Shown here piece after piece: positions 53,481 to 62,358 of a stretch of DNA of 64,000 nt (its first letter is position 1; each line of letters opens with the position of its first letter). The DNA lies in the NCBI RefSeq assembly GCF_000712595.1, contig NZ_JOTN01000003.1, forward strand, positions 310,001 to 374,000, read 5' to 3'. The translations under genes and the position numbers were made by a program. Source of the DNA: Bacillus manliponensis (GTDB taxonomy: Bacteria; Bacillota; Bacilli; Bacillales; Bacillaceae_G). Under the pieces are notes generated by a model. The model searched no databases and was not told the DNA's origin. It saw only the letters and a list, made by a program, of their open reading frames with translations.

Positions 53481-53814
53481 CGTCTTCCTCTCCTTTTAAT
53501 AAGCTAGAGAGCTTTTTTGAATTCTCCATCCATTCCCTTTTTAACTGTAAAAAGATATCTAACCCATATTCACTTAAAACATAATATTTACGAGGTCTAC
53601 TTTCAGATGTATCCCAACTACTTGACACCAACTCTTGTTTTTCTAATCGACGAAGCAATGGATATAAAGTACTTTGATCTATGACAATACCGGATCCCTC
53701 CAATAACTGAACAAGTGAATATCCATACTGTGGGGTTTGTAATTGACTTAAAACTGCTAATGTCAACGTTCCCCTCCTAAGCTCTGTCGTTAATGAACTT
53801 AATAAATTACTCAT
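53467..53814 (-). CDS. PadR family transcriptional regulator
   Basis: A 115-residue regulator with the PadR winged helix: QYGYSLVQLLEGSGIVIDQ, then STLYPLLRRLEKQELVSSSW and the wing RPRKYYVLSEYG. ATG 53814 follows GAGGTGGG. It is coupled to the HAAS membrane protein gene; the pair is a common module in Firmicutes. The upstream region has the partial dyad TGTCATACAGTA/TACTATGCATCATACA, a weak candidate operator. Confidence 0.88.
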   Translation of the reverse strand: MSNLLSSLTTELRRGTLTLAVLSQLQTPQYGYSLVQLLEGSGIVIDQSTLYPLLRRLEKQELVSSSWDTSESRPRKYYVLSEYGLDIFLQLKREWMENSKKLSSLLKGEEDDESN

Positions 53815-54029
53815 TCACCCACCTCATTTTTATTACCATATGTCATACAGTATTTAATTTATACTATGCATCATACACTATTGTTGTGACATGAATATTT
53901 TTAATTTTAAAAACTTAAAGAGAAGGTATGGCTGGGAGCAAAAAAGAAAACACAAATTAAATATTTCTAAAATGTTAATTTATACTTTATAAATTCTTGA
54001 ATTTAAAAATAAAGGTATGTTATCATGGT

Positions 54030-54044
54030 ATCGAAAATCGATAT
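54030..54044. promoter_or_regulatory. Palindrome before the padR-chrA operon
   Basis: TATCGA and TCGATA flank AAA. It lies 28 bases before the padR start, a suitable place for an autoregulatory site. Confidence 0.5.
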
Positions 54045-54072
54045 TGAACTTCGAAATAAGAGGTAGCTAACT

Positions 54073-54378
54073 ATGGAAAATAAAATATTAAGAAAGCTGT
54101 TTCTTGGATTTATTCAAATTCACATTCTTCATCATGCAAAACAAGAGCCGATTTTTGGGATGTGGATGTTAGAAGAATTGCGTGAGCATGGATATGAAAT
54201 GAGCGCGGGGACATTGTATCCAATTTTGCATCATATGGAAGCGGATGGATTGTTATGTATGGAAGAGAAAAATGTAGAAGGGAAAATCCGCAAATATTAC
54301 CGAACGACAGAGAAAGGGAACGAAGTGCTAATCGAAGCAAGAAACAAGGCATATGAGTTGTTTCGCGAAATTAAGTAA
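54073..54378 (+). CDS. PadR family transcriptional regulator
   Basis: A 101-residue PadR protein: EPIFGMWMLEELREHGYEMS, GTLYPILHHMEADGLLCM, and the wing GKIRKYYRTTEKGNEVL. ATG 54073 follows AAGAGGTAG. Directly upstream, TATCGAAAATCGATA (54030-54044) is a palindrome that could be its operator. Its stop shares a base with the ATG of the chromate transporter gene (TAATG), so that gene is its probable target, as in other padR-chrA pairs. Confidence 0.88.
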   Translation: MENKILRKLFLGFIQIHILHHAKQEPIFGMWMLEELREHGYEMSAGTLYPILHHMEADGLLCMEEKNVEGKIRKYYRTTEKGNEVLIEARNKAYELFREIK

Positions 54379-55580
54379 TGGTTTTGGGGGCGTTATTTTT
54401 GAAAGAAAGTATGAATCGAATACGAGTTTTGTGGGAGATTTTAATGGTCTCGACAAAATTAGGTTTAATGTCATTTGGAGGGCCAGTTGCACATTTAGGA
54501 TACTTCCATGAAGAATATGTAAAACGAAAAAAATGGATGGATGAGAAGACGTATGCAGATCTTGTTGCGCTATGTCAATTTTTACCTGGTCCAGCTAGTA
54601 GTCAAGTAGGAATCGGAATTGGTTTAACGCGTTCTGGATTACTTGGCGGTATTTTAGCGTGGATTGGATTTACTATGCCATCTGTAATTGCACTTATCGT
54701 ATTTGCATCTCTACTGCAAAGCATTGATGTATCTAATGCAGGCTGGATACATGGATTAAAAATAGTTGCTGTTGTAATTGTTGCACATGCCGTGTTAGGA
54801 ATGGGAAAGAAGCTTGCACCTGATCGAGGTCGAGCGACAATTGCTGTTGTTGCGATGATCGTTACGTTATTGTGGCAAGTAGCATTCAGTTCGGTTGTTG
54901 TCATTATTATTGCGGGTATTATCGGTTTCTTGTTTTATAAAAAAGAAGGAGAAAGTGCTCCGGCAATTACAGTTCCAATTTCGAAATCGACAGGTACGAT
55001 TAGTTTAATTCTCTTTTTCGGGTTGCTATTACTTCTTCCAGTGTTACGTCACATTACTACATTGGAATGGATTGCAGTATTTGATAGCTTTTACCGAGCA
55101 GGTTCTTTAGTATTTGGGGGAGGACATGTTGTATTACCTCTATTAGAAAAAGAAATTGTTTCCATGGGATGGGTAAGCAAAGAAGAGTTTTTAGCTGGAT
55201 ATGGCGCAACGCAAGCTGTTCCGGGTCCATTATTTACATTTGCGGCATATCTTGGTGCTGTTATGGGTGGCTGGAGCATGGCGATGCTAGCGACAATTGC
55301 AATCTTCTTACCAGCATTCTTACTTGTTATTGGAACATTACCGTTTTGGAGTATATTAAGAAGTAAGCCAAAAGCACAAGGAGCGTTAACGGGAATGAAC
55401 GCGGCTGTTGTTGGTATTTTACTTGCTGCGCTGTACCATCCGATTTGGACGAGTTCTATTTTAGCAGCGAAAGACTTTGCATTAGCTGCGGTGCTGTTTT
55501 GTATGCTTCAGTTTTGGAAGTTACCACCTTGGGTAATTGTAATAGCTGGAGTGCTAGGTGGCGTTATAATAACTTTATAA
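54378..55580 (+). CDS. chrA: Chromate transporter, ChrA (long-chain CHR family)
   Basis: A 400-residue membrane protein made of two homologous CHR halves. The first has FGGPVAHLGYFHEEYV and QFLPGPASSQVGIGIG; the second has FGGGHVVLPLLEKEIV and GATQAVPGPLFTFAAYLG. Such proteins pump chromate out with the proton gradient. ATG 54378 overlaps the padR stop but has no ribosome site; TTG 54399, preceded by GGGGGCG, would give 393 residues and is a real alternative. A terminator follows at 55589-55621. Confidence 0.9.
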   Translation: MVLGALFLKESMNRIRVLWEILMVSTKLGLMSFGGPVAHLGYFHEEYVKRKKWMDEKTYADLVALCQFLPGPASSQVGIGIGLTRSGLLGGILAWIGFTMPSVIALIVFASLLQSIDVSNAGWIHGLKIVAVVIVAHAVLGMGKKLAPDRGRATIAVVAMIVTLLWQVAFSSVVVIIIAGIIGFLFYKKEGESAPAITVPISKSTGTISLILFFGLLLLLPVLRHITTLEWIAVFDSFYRAGSLVFGGGHVVLPLLEKEIVSMGWVSKEEFLAGYGATQAVPGPLFTFAAYLGAVMGGWSMAMLATIAIFLPAFLLVIGTLPFWSILRSKPKAQGALTGMNAAVVGILLAALYHPIWTSSILAAKDFALAAVLFCMLQFWKLPPWVIVIAGVLGGVIITL

Positions 55581-55588
55581 AAATAAGG

Positions 55589-55621
55589 GAGTACACTGAA
55601 TTTGTTAGTGTACTCTTTTTT
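55589..55621 (+). terminator. Terminator of padR-chrA
   Basis: GAGTACACT (55589-55597) pairs with AGTGTACTC (55607-55615), followed by six T. Confidence 0.88.
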
Positions 55622-55650
55622 GTGAATTGTAAGTTATTTCGAAAAACATA

Positions 55651-55714
55651 TTTACAAATTTGAATGCGTCTTATATAATTTGACTTATAACAAAAAGTTT
55701 CCTTAAGGCAAAAT
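55651..55714 (+). promoter_or_regulatory. Promoter 1 and MntR box of the Mn transporter region
   Basis: TTTACA (55651-55656) and TATAAT (55674-55679), spacer 17. After them comes AGTTTCCTTAAGGCAAAAT (55696-55714), which in reverse reads ATTTTGCCTTAAGGAAACT, matching the B. subtilis MntR operator. Confidence 0.72.
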
Positions 55715-55791
55715 GATTGTCTGAGAGAAAGTGTTTGATTGTAATCATTAGTTTTTATATTAAGAAAATTTAATTTACGGATAAAAATTAG

Positions 55792-55820
55792 TTTACAAAC
55801 TTGAACTATTCTTATATAAT
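55792..55820 (+). promoter_or_regulatory. Promoter 2 of the Mn transporter region
   Basis: TTTACA (55792-55797) and TATAAT (55815-55820), spacer 17. The surroundings (TTTACAAACTTGAA against TTTACAAATTTGAA) resemble promoter 1, so the unit is probably duplicated. Confidence 0.6.
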
Positions 55821-55866
55821 TTATTTCGTATAGAATTTTATATTTGTAAAGTAATAGTTACTATAT

Positions 55867-55909
55867 TTTTTTGTCTAAAAGTTGCACTAGTGCAAAATAC
55901 TTATATAAG
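55867..55909 (+). repeat. 43-bp direct repeat, unit 1, with dyad
   Basis: Unit 1 carries GTCTAAAAGTTGCACTAGTG and then CAAAATACTTATATAAG. TTGCACTAGTGCAA is a perfect 14-base palindrome. The unit is identical to 56059-56101 apart from the five central bases. It is a candidate MntR site and may include its own -35/-10 (TTGCAC, 16, TATAAG). Confidence 0.7.
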
Positions 55910-56058
55910 CGAAAATATAAGAGTGTACAAGGTATCTTTTTATAAGTATGAAAATATATATAGGAAGAAGCGAATATATATCCATTATTCGTATAAAAAA
56001 GCGAACTTTACAAAAAATAAAATGTAACGTTTCTATTATATACATAATGCAAATTATA

Positions 56059-56101
56059 TTTTTTGTCTAAAAGTTGCATTGATGCAAAATACTTATATAA
56101 G
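56059..56101 (+). repeat. 43-bp direct repeat, unit 2, with dyad
   Basis: Same as unit 1 with TTGAT in place of CTAGT at the centre; TTGCA and TGCAA are kept. It is 31 bases before the ATPase gene and is probably the operator nearest the main promoter. Confidence 0.7.
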
Positions 56102-56132
56102 AGCAAGTATCAGAGAGGGGAAGTCATAACAA

Positions 56133-56882
56133 ATGAGCAAAGCTGTAGTGGTAAAAGATTTGTTCGTATCATATCAGGGGAATCAAGCAATCCAAGATGT
56201 TTCTTTTTCAATTGAAGAAGGGAAGATTATTGGGATTATCGGTCCAAATGGTGCGGGGAAATCAACAGTGATGAAGGCAGTTCTAGATTTGATTCCAAGA
56301 GATAAAGGAGAGATTCGTGTTCTTGGAGAGGGAATTAAACGTGTCAGAAAACGTGTGGCATATGTACCGCAAAGAAGTGATATAGACTGGGATTTTCCAA
56401 TTCGCGTATTAGATGTTGTTTTAATTGGAACGTATCCACTGTTAGGTGTGCTGAAAAGACCAAAGAAAGAGCATAAAGAATGGGCGCTGCAATGCTTAAA
56501 AAAAGTGGGTATGGAAGACTTTAAAGATCGTCAAATTGGTGAGCTTTCTGGTGGTCAGCAGCAACGTGTCTTTTTAGCAAGAGCGCTCGCTCAAAAAGCA
56601 GAAATTTTCTTCTTAGATGAACCGTTTGTTGGAATTGATGTAACAAGTGAAGAAACGATTATTCAAATTTTGCGAGAGTTACGTAAAGAAGGCAAAACAA
56701 TTATTGTTGTTCATCATGATTTAAGTAAAGCAGAAGCGTATTTCGATGAGTTACTTCTATTAAATAAAAAATTAATTCATTACGGATCAGTAAGAGAAGT
56801 ATTAAACCCAAATATTATGTCGAAAGCATACGCTGGGCAAGGTATATTCTTTAGCAGTCAAGAGGAGGTACATTCATCATGA
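56133..56882 (+). CDS. mntB: Manganese ABC transporter, ATP-binding protein
   Basis: A 249-residue ABC ATPase of the metal-type cluster 9 family. Walker A is GPNGAGKST near residue 38, the signature is LSGGQQQRVFLARALA near 142, and Walker B is EIFFLDEPF, with the switch histidine in VVHHD. ATG 56133 follows AGAGGGGAAG. The permease gene overlaps by four bases and the lipoprotein gene follows, giving a complete importer. Operators of MntR type upstream point to repression by Mn(II). Confidence 0.93.
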   Translation: MSKAVVVKDLFVSYQGNQAIQDVSFSIEEGKIIGIIGPNGAGKSTVMKAVLDLIPRDKGEIRVLGEGIKRVRKRVAYVPQRSDIDWDFPIRVLDVVLIGTYPLLGVLKRPKKEHKEWALQCLKKVGMEDFKDRQIGELSGGQQQRVFLARALAQKAEIFFLDEPFVGIDVTSEETIIQILRELRKEGKTIIVVHHDLSKAEAYFDELLLLNKKLIHYGSVREVLNPNIMSKAYAGQGIFFSSQEEVHSS

Positions 56883-57745
56883 AGATCATAGATTTCATAA
56901 ATGCACTCATGCAATATGACTTTTTACAAAAGGCACTATTAACGTCCGTTATAGTAGGAATCATTTGCGGCGTTATCGGATGCTTTATTATATTAAGAGG
57001 CATGGCACTTATGGGAGATGCAATTTCTCATGCTGTTCTTCCTGGTGTTGCGATTTCTTATATGTTAGGAATTAATTTCTTCATCGGCGCGGTATTCACA
57101 GGTGTCCTGACAGCGATTGGAATTGGCTTTGTGAGTCAAAATAGCCGGGTAAAACATGATATGGCAATTGGTATTATGTTTACGTCCATGTTTGCTGTCG
57201 GAATTATCCTTGTTACGATGATGAAAAGTAGTACGGATTTATATCATATTTTATTCGGAAATGTGTTAGCTGTTCGTGCATCTGATATGTGGACGACACT
57301 GATTATTGGCGCTATCATTATCGTTCTTGTCTTTTTATTTTATAAAGAATTACTTGTATCAACTTTTGATCCAACAATGGCGCAAAGTTATGGTTTACCA
57401 AATAAAATGATTCACTACGGGTTAATGGTATTACTGACAATGGTAACAGTTGCATCACTGCAAACTGTTGGGATTATTCTTGTTGTAGCAATGCTGATTA
57501 CACCAGCAGCGACAGCGTATTTATTAACAAACCGCTTGTGGGTCATGATTTACTTAGCAGCAATTATCGGTGCAATTTCATCGATTGCGGGATTATATTT
57601 CAGCTTCTCATATAACCTTGCATCAGGTGCAACAATTGTTATTGTGGCTGCAGTGTTATTCATCCTTGCATTTCTGTTCTCACCTTCCCAAGGTTTACTT
57701 TGGAAAGGGTTGAAAATTAGAAAAAACAAAGCGGAATTATCATAA
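56879..57745 (+). CDS. mntC: Manganese ABC transporter, permease
   Basis: A 288-residue membrane protein with eight or nine helices, of the ABC-3 metal permease family: GCFIILRGMALMGDAISHAV near residue 35 is its typical segment, and VAMLITPAATAYLLTNRLW lies near 208. ATG 56879 overlaps the ATPase TGA and has GAGGAGG upstream. It pairs with the ATPase and the lipoprotein to import Mn(II) or a related ion. Confidence 0.93.
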   Translation: MKIIDFINALMQYDFLQKALLTSVIVGIICGVIGCFIILRGMALMGDAISHAVLPGVAISYMLGINFFIGAVFTGVLTAIGIGFVSQNSRVKHDMAIGIMFTSMFAVGIILVTMMKSSTDLYHILFGNVLAVRASDMWTTLIIGAIIIVLVFLFYKELLVSTFDPTMAQSYGLPNKMIHYGLMVLLTMVTVASLQTVGIILVVAMLITPAATAYLLTNRLWVMIYLAAIIGAISSIAGLYFSFSYNLASGATIVIVAAVLFILAFLFSPSQGLLWKGLKIRKNKAELS

Positions 57746-57765
57746 AACGATTTAGGGGGATAAAT

Positions 57766-58710
57766 ATGAAAAAGATTTTAGCTTTAGTACTTTGTATGAG
57801 TATGCTTGTATTAGGTGCTTGTTCGAACTCAAGTAGTACAAGTGGTGAAGGGGATAAGAAAGCGAGTAAAGACAAATTACAAGTTGTAACAACATATTCA
57901 ATTCTTTACGATATGGCGAGAAATGTTGGTGGAGATAAAGTTGAGATTCATAGCTTCGTTCCAATTGGTGCGAATCCACATGAATATGAGCCACTTCCAA
58001 AAGATGTGATGAAAACAACAGATGCTGACGTTGTTCTTTACAACGGTTTAAATTTAGAAGAAGGTAACTCTTGGTTCAAGAAGTTATTAACGAGTGCGAA
58101 GAAAGATGGAAAAGATGCGCCAGTTTACTTAGCAAGTGAAGGTGTAGAGCCGGTTCATTTAGAAACAAAAGGATTAGAAAAAGAACCAGATCCACATGCT
58201 TGGCTTGACATTGAAAATGGTATTAAATATGTAGAAAATATTAAAAAAGCATTTATTAAAGAAGATCCAAAAAATGAAAAGTATTACACAGAAAATGCTG
58301 AGAAATATATCGCAGAATTAAAAGCTCTTCATGATGAAACGGTTGAAAAAATGAAGCAAATTCCTGAAGAAAAGCGTTTCTTAATTTCAAGTGAAGGTGC
58401 ATTTAAATACTTCGGTAAGGCTTATGATATCGAAACGGGATATATTTGGGAAATCAACTCAGAAAACCAAGGTACACCAGAACAAATTCGCGCAGTTGTT
58501 GATTTAATTAAAGAAAAACAAATTCCTGCACTATTTGTAGAAACAAGTGTAGATAAGCGTAGTATGGAAACTGTTTCAAACGAAACAGGTGTACCAATCG
58601 CTGGTACAATCTTCACAGACTCACTTGCTAAAGAAGGTGAAGAAGGAGATACGTACTTAGAGATGATGCAGTGGAATACAAAAACGATCATCGACGGTTT
58701 AAGTAAGTAG
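57766..58710 (+). CDS. mntA: Manganese-binding lipoprotein of ABC transporter
   Basis: A 314-residue lipoprotein. Signal peptide with lipobox VLGAC, lipidated at C19. The cluster A-I fold binds metal through His in GANPHEYEPL (near residue 68), His in DPHAWLDIEN (near 144), Glu in SEGAF (near 209) and Asp in FTDSLAKEGE (near 285), the set found in Mn/Zn-binding proteins. No His-rich loop is present, which favours Mn over Zn. The close match to the MntA/PsaA class agrees with the MntR-like operators. A bidirectional terminator follows. Confidence 0.93.
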   Translation: MKKILALVLCMSMLVLGACSNSSSTSGEGDKKASKDKLQVVTTYSILYDMARNVGGDKVEIHSFVPIGANPHEYEPLPKDVMKTTDADVVLYNGLNLEEGNSWFKKLLTSAKKDGKDAPVYLASEGVEPVHLETKGLEKEPDPHAWLDIENGIKYVENIKKAFIKEDPKNEKYYTENAEKYIAELKALHDETVEKMKQIPEEKRFLISSEGAFKYFGKAYDIETGYIWEINSENQGTPEQIRAVVDLIKEKQIPALFVETSVDKRSMETVSNETGVPIAGTIFTDSLAKEGEEGDTYLEMMQWNTKTIIDGLSK

Positions 58711-58712
58711 AT

Positions 58713-58747
58713 AAAAAAGCAAGCATCTAATTGGTGCTTGCTTTTTT
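58713..58747. terminator. Bidirectional terminator
   Basis: AAAAAAGCAAGCA (58713-58725) pairs with TGCTTGCTTTTTT (58735-58747). It closes the Mn operon and the convergent exporter gene. Confidence 0.92.
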
Positions 58748-59701
58748 ATTTACTTTTTTTAATCGCAGTAGTAGTTGGGAAATGCTTGCGAGTACAGGCA
58801 GTTCAATAAGTGGACCAATTACTAAAGCAAGTGCAATCAGTGGATCGTCCGGAAAAGCAGTAACTGCGATTGCAAGGGCAACGGGCGAGTTTCGAGCTAA
58901 TGTTGTTAAGTTTAGGCTAACGCGATCTTCATATGAAAATTGCATCTTACGTCCGATAACTTGTCCGATAATGAAATTAATAATAAAGAACAATAGCATT
59001 GGAATGAGTAGTAATAGAACAATATTGATATTTCTTAGTAACAGTTTTCCTTGTGAAGCGAACATTGCAGCGATTGCTAAACTTAAAAATATAATTTGAG
59101 CAGAGCTGAAAAATGGAATGATTTTTTGCTCCAATATGTCCGTCTGTTTTAACTTATTCAGCACAAATTTTGTACTATGTGCGAGAGCAAAAGGTAAGAC
59201 GAGAACAATGAAAATACTCTCTACTAAAATCGAGATATCTACAGTTTCCATTACTCCAGCAAATATAAATAAATAAAGTGGTAATAACAGTAGCTGTAAA
59301 ATAAGATTGACCGGTAAAATCGATGTGGCAAGCGCAACGTTACCCTTTGCAATGCTTGTAAATAATAAGTACCAATCTGTGCAAGGTGTTACCATCAACA
59401 TAATAAATCCAATCCAAAGCGCGGGATGATCAGCTAAAAATAATGCGCCAAGTCCCCAAGCAAGAAGTGGTGTCCATATAAAATTCAGCGTTAAACTTGC
59501 TTTTGCAAATGTCTTATGTCGAAACCCTTCTTTTATATGCTGAAGGGGGGTATTTAAAAAGAGCCCATATAGCATAAGAAATAGGAATGGAACGATGAAA
59601 TGTTCAGCATATACATGAATGATTTCTAGTTGTCCAAGTAAGATACCGGCTATGATTGCAAATAATATAATGAATGTTTGTAGTCTTTCAATGATGTTCA
59701 T
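58727..59701 (-). CDS. ACR3-like arsenite / bile acid:sodium symporter family transporter
   Basis: A 324-residue membrane protein with ten helices. The segment MVTPCTDWYLLFTSIAKGN (near residues 102-120) resembles the ACR3 arsenite permease motif with its conserved cysteine, and LARNSPVALAIAVTAFPDDP (near 270) the second crossing region. ACR3 proteins export arsenite with the proton gradient. There is no arsR or arsC nearby, so another substrate is possible. ATG 59701 follows AAGGACG. bcr1 copy I lies upstream. Confidence 0.8.
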   Translation of the reverse strand: MNIIERLQTFIILFAIIAGILLGQLEIIHVYAEHFIVPFLFLMLYGLFLNTPLQHIKEGFRHKTFAKASLTLNFIWTPLLAWGLGALFLADHPALWIGFIMLMVTPCTDWYLLFTSIAKGNVALATSILPVNLILQLLLLPLYLFIFAGVMETVDISILVESIFIVLVLPFALAHSTKFVLNKLKQTDILEQKIIPFFSSAQIIFLSLAIAAMFASQGKLLLRNINIVLLLLIPMLLFFIINFIIGQVIGRKMQFSYEDRVSLNLTTLARNSPVALAIAVTAFPDDPLIALALVIGPLIELPVLASISQLLLRLKKVNKKASTN

Positions 59702-59772
59702 TTAGTCGTCCTTTCTTCTTATAAAACTGATATTTACATTATAAAGGTATATATTCATTTTGGGGAAATACT

Positions 59773-59931
59773 TTTATCCCGCTATTTGCGGGCTGTAAGA
59801 CTCCCACCTCAAAACTTGAGAGAAGCGAAGAAGTTTAGGTGGGAGATAAAACAGCTCGTAAATGCCCGATTGGTTCAACTAACAATCAGTGGAGGATGGA
59901 GAAACCCCCACTGATTGAAGTTTCACTTTAT
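59773..59931 (+). repeat. bcr1 repeat, copy I
   Basis: A 159-base copy with TTTAT on both sides (59773-59777, 59927-59931). Hairpin 1 is CGGGCTGT/ACAGCTCG, with one C-to-T giving a G-T pair. Hairpin 2 is ATCAGTGGAGG/CCCCCACTGAT. The right flank contains the TAA of the lysR gene on the minus strand; the stop would be the same without the insertion. Confidence 0.92.
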
Positions 59932-60803
59932 CGTGTACATTCTATAAATCGCTGTGCACTCTTCGAAAGTGGCCGATTTTTTAGCCAAATGATACTTGAT
60001 TGAGATTGGAAAGGGAAATCTGTTAAATCAATAATGTTTATAAATTGTTTTGAAATATAAGATACGGCACTTTTGGGCAAAATAGAAGCGCCAATTCCGG
60101 CCATGATAAGCATGAAAATAAAAGCGGCGTCGGGACATTCGCAGGCAATATGTAACTTTATATTCTTTTTGTTACACTCGTTAAGAATCGTTTGATGATA
60201 GCTGTCTTCCATATCCCTATGTAAAAATAAGAAGGGGATATGGTGTAAGTCATATAATGAAACAGAAGTTTGTGATTGAAACTGTCCCCAATTAGCGGGT
60301 GTCACTAATACGTATGGTTCTTGTGATAAGTGTATACTTGAAAAGTTTCCTTCTTTAAATGGAGCACGTAAAATAGCAATTTCGATATTTCGTTTCTCAA
60401 TTTGTTTTGTTAAGTAAGCGGGGTTGCCTTCCCATATTTTTAAGTTGACGAGAGGATAATGTTTTTGAAAGTAGCGTATTCTATCAGATAAAAAGGGAAT
60501 ACAGGAATGGATAGCACCAATTTGTAAGTTTCCACGTAATCCTTCACCAGTATCTTTAATTTCCACAATGGTTTCTTCTAGTTGTTGTATGATGCTTTTT
60601 GCCTTACTGTACAATATTTTTCCTTCCTCAGTTAACTGTAAACTACGACCATTTCTTTCAAATAAGGAAACGGATAATTCTTGTTCTAATAAAGAAAGCT
60701 GTCTACTAAGAGGCGGCTGAGCCATATGAAGCCGGTGGGCAGCTCGAGTAAGTTGTTTTTCTTCAGCAATCGCAATGAAATAGCGGAGTTGTCGTATATC
60801 CAT
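59928..60803 (-). CDS. LysR family transcriptional regulator
   Basis: A 291-residue regulator with the typical N-terminal helix-turn-helix (MDIRQLRYFIAIAEEKQLTR, then AAHRLHMAQPPLSRQLSLLE) and a C-terminal effector domain (GNLQIGAIHSCIPFLSDRIR onward). ATG 60803 follows GAAAGAGGGG. It diverges from lutB with 140 bases between, so lutBC and the MFS gene are its likely targets, and autoregulation is probable. Known Bacillus lut operons use the GntR-type LutR, so a LysR here is unusual. Confidence 0.9.
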   Translation of the reverse strand: MDIRQLRYFIAIAEEKQLTRAAHRLHMAQPPLSRQLSLLEQELSVSLFERNGRSLQLTEEGKILYSKAKSIIQQLEETIVEIKDTGEGLRGNLQIGAIHSCIPFLSDRIRYFQKHYPLVNLKIWEGNPAYLTKQIEKRNIEIAILRAPFKEGNFSSIHLSQEPYVLVTPANWGQFQSQTSVSLYDLHHIPFLFLHRDMEDSYHQTILNECNKKNIKLHIACECPDAAFIFMLIMAGIGASILPKSAVSYISKQFINIIDLTDFPFQSQSSIIWLKNRPLSKSAQRFIECTR

Positions 60804-60943
60804 TTTAGCCCCTCTTTCTATACCTTTTTTGTATATAAAAGCAACTTTTTAAATAGTTTTTATATATCTTCTCACATGATATCATACTATCAATAAATTA
60901 GACTGAAAATTATGAAAATAAATAATAAGAAAGGGAGAGGATT

Positions 60944-62353
60944 GTGGAGAGCGCGACAAAGCATAATTTTTTTACGAGAGTAGAGAAGGCTGTTCATGAT
61001 GAGCAACTAAAAAAAGCCGTCCCTTTGACGCAAGATCGGCTTCGCATAGGACGAGAACAAGCAGTAGAATCGCTAGGACATCTTGAAACGTGGCGAGAAG
61101 CTGCATCTGAAATTCGCATGCATACAATTAAAAATTTAGATAGTTATTTAGAACAACTAGCCAGAAATGTGAGGAATAATGGAGGACATGTACATTTTGC
61201 TGCCACAGCTGAAGATGTTGTTTCTTATGTTTGTAACGTTGCAAAAAAGAAGCATGCAAAAACGGTCGTGAAATCTAAATCAATGGTGTCAGAAGAAGTT
61301 CATCTAAACTCCTATTTAGAAGAGATGGGTGTGAAAGTAGTTGAATCTGACTTAGGTGAGTATATTATTCAGTTGGCGAAAGAGGCTCCATCACATTTAA
61401 TTGCACCAGCAATTCATAAAACGAAAGAACAAGTAGCAGAACTTTTTTCGAAAGAAGCAGGCGAGCAATTACCAGTTGATACAACGCAATTGTTACAGTT
61501 TGCTAGAAAACAGTTACGAGAGCAATTTTTAGAAGCAGATATTGGGATTTCAGGTTGTAACTTTGCGGTAGCAGAGTCAGGGTCTGTTGTTTTAATTAGT
61601 AATGAAGGGAATGCACGCCTGACAACGACATTGCCAAAAGTGCACATTGCAATTATGGGGATGGAACGAATTGTTCCGACGTGGAATGAGCTTGATGTTG
61701 TGGTCTCAATGCTCACAAGAAATGCGACAGGGCAAAAGATAACGGTGTATATGACAGGAATTAATGGACCACGGTTACCTGATGATATTGATGGCCCAGA
61801 AGAATTTCATTTAATTATTTTAGATAACGGTCGTTCTAACATTTTAGGAACAGCTTATGAAGAAGTGTTAAAGTGTATTCGCTGCGCAGCATGTGTGAAT
61901 GTTTGCCCTGTATACCGTAATATTGGTGGTCATGCTTATGGCAGTGTATACAGTGGACCAATTGGAGCGGTATTAGCTCCTTTATTAGAAGGATACGAGG
62001 ATTTAAAGGATGTACCATATGCTTCAAGTTTATGCGGAGCGTGTACAGAAGTATGTCCGGTGAAAATTCCGTTACATGATTTGCTTCTTGAGCATCGTAA
62101 AGATGAAGTCAAACAAGGGTTTGTTTCGTCAGCAGAGCAGCTCGCTTTTTCAGCGTTTGGATTTGTGGCGAGTCATCCATTTTTTTATAAACAAGCGATG
62201 AAAATGGGGCGCGTTGGGCTATCGTTTTTTGAAAAAGATGGTGTGATTTCAAAAGGACCTGGACCGTTAAAAGATTGGACAGAAATTCGTGAGTTTCCAA
62301 AGCCTGCAAAACAATCGTTTCGTGATTGGTGGAAAAACGAGAAAGGAGGGTAA
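60944..62353 (+). CDS. lutB: LutB-like iron-sulfur lactate-utilisation protein
   Basis: A 469-residue protein of the LutB/LldF family, the middle part of the non-flavin L-lactate oxidation complex. An N-terminal LUD domain (70-300) is followed by two 4Fe-4S sites: CIRCAACVNVCP (C311, 314, 317, 321) and CGACTEVCP (C364, 367, 371). The start is GTG 60944, after GGGAGAGGATT. lutC starts 5 bases after its stop. No lutA precedes it in this window; upstream is a divergent lysR. Confidence 0.92.
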   Translation: MESATKHNFFTRVEKAVHDEQLKKAVPLTQDRLRIGREQAVESLGHLETWREAASEIRMHTIKNLDSYLEQLARNVRNNGGHVHFAATAEDVVSYVCNVAKKKHAKTVVKSKSMVSEEVHLNSYLEEMGVKVVESDLGEYIIQLAKEAPSHLIAPAIHKTKEQVAELFSKEAGEQLPVDTTQLLQFARKQLREQFLEADIGISGCNFAVAESGSVVLISNEGNARLTTTLPKVHIAIMGMERIVPTWNELDVVVSMLTRNATGQKITVYMTGINGPRLPDDIDGPEEFHLIILDNGRSNILGTAYEEVLKCIRCAACVNVCPVYRNIGGHAYGSVYSGPIGAVLAPLLEGYEDLKDVPYASSLCGACTEVCPVKIPLHDLLLEHRKDEVKQGFVSSAEQLAFSAFGFVASHPFFYKQAMKMGRVGLSFFEKDGVISKGPGPLKDWTEIREFPKPAKQSFRDWWKNEKGG

Positions 62354-62358
62354 TCGTA

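Noticed and set aside
55581-56132. CRISPR or a small gene in the long AT-rich gap
   Set aside because: Only two 43-base repeats 192 bases apart with dyads and promoter elements; no ORF with a ribosome site.
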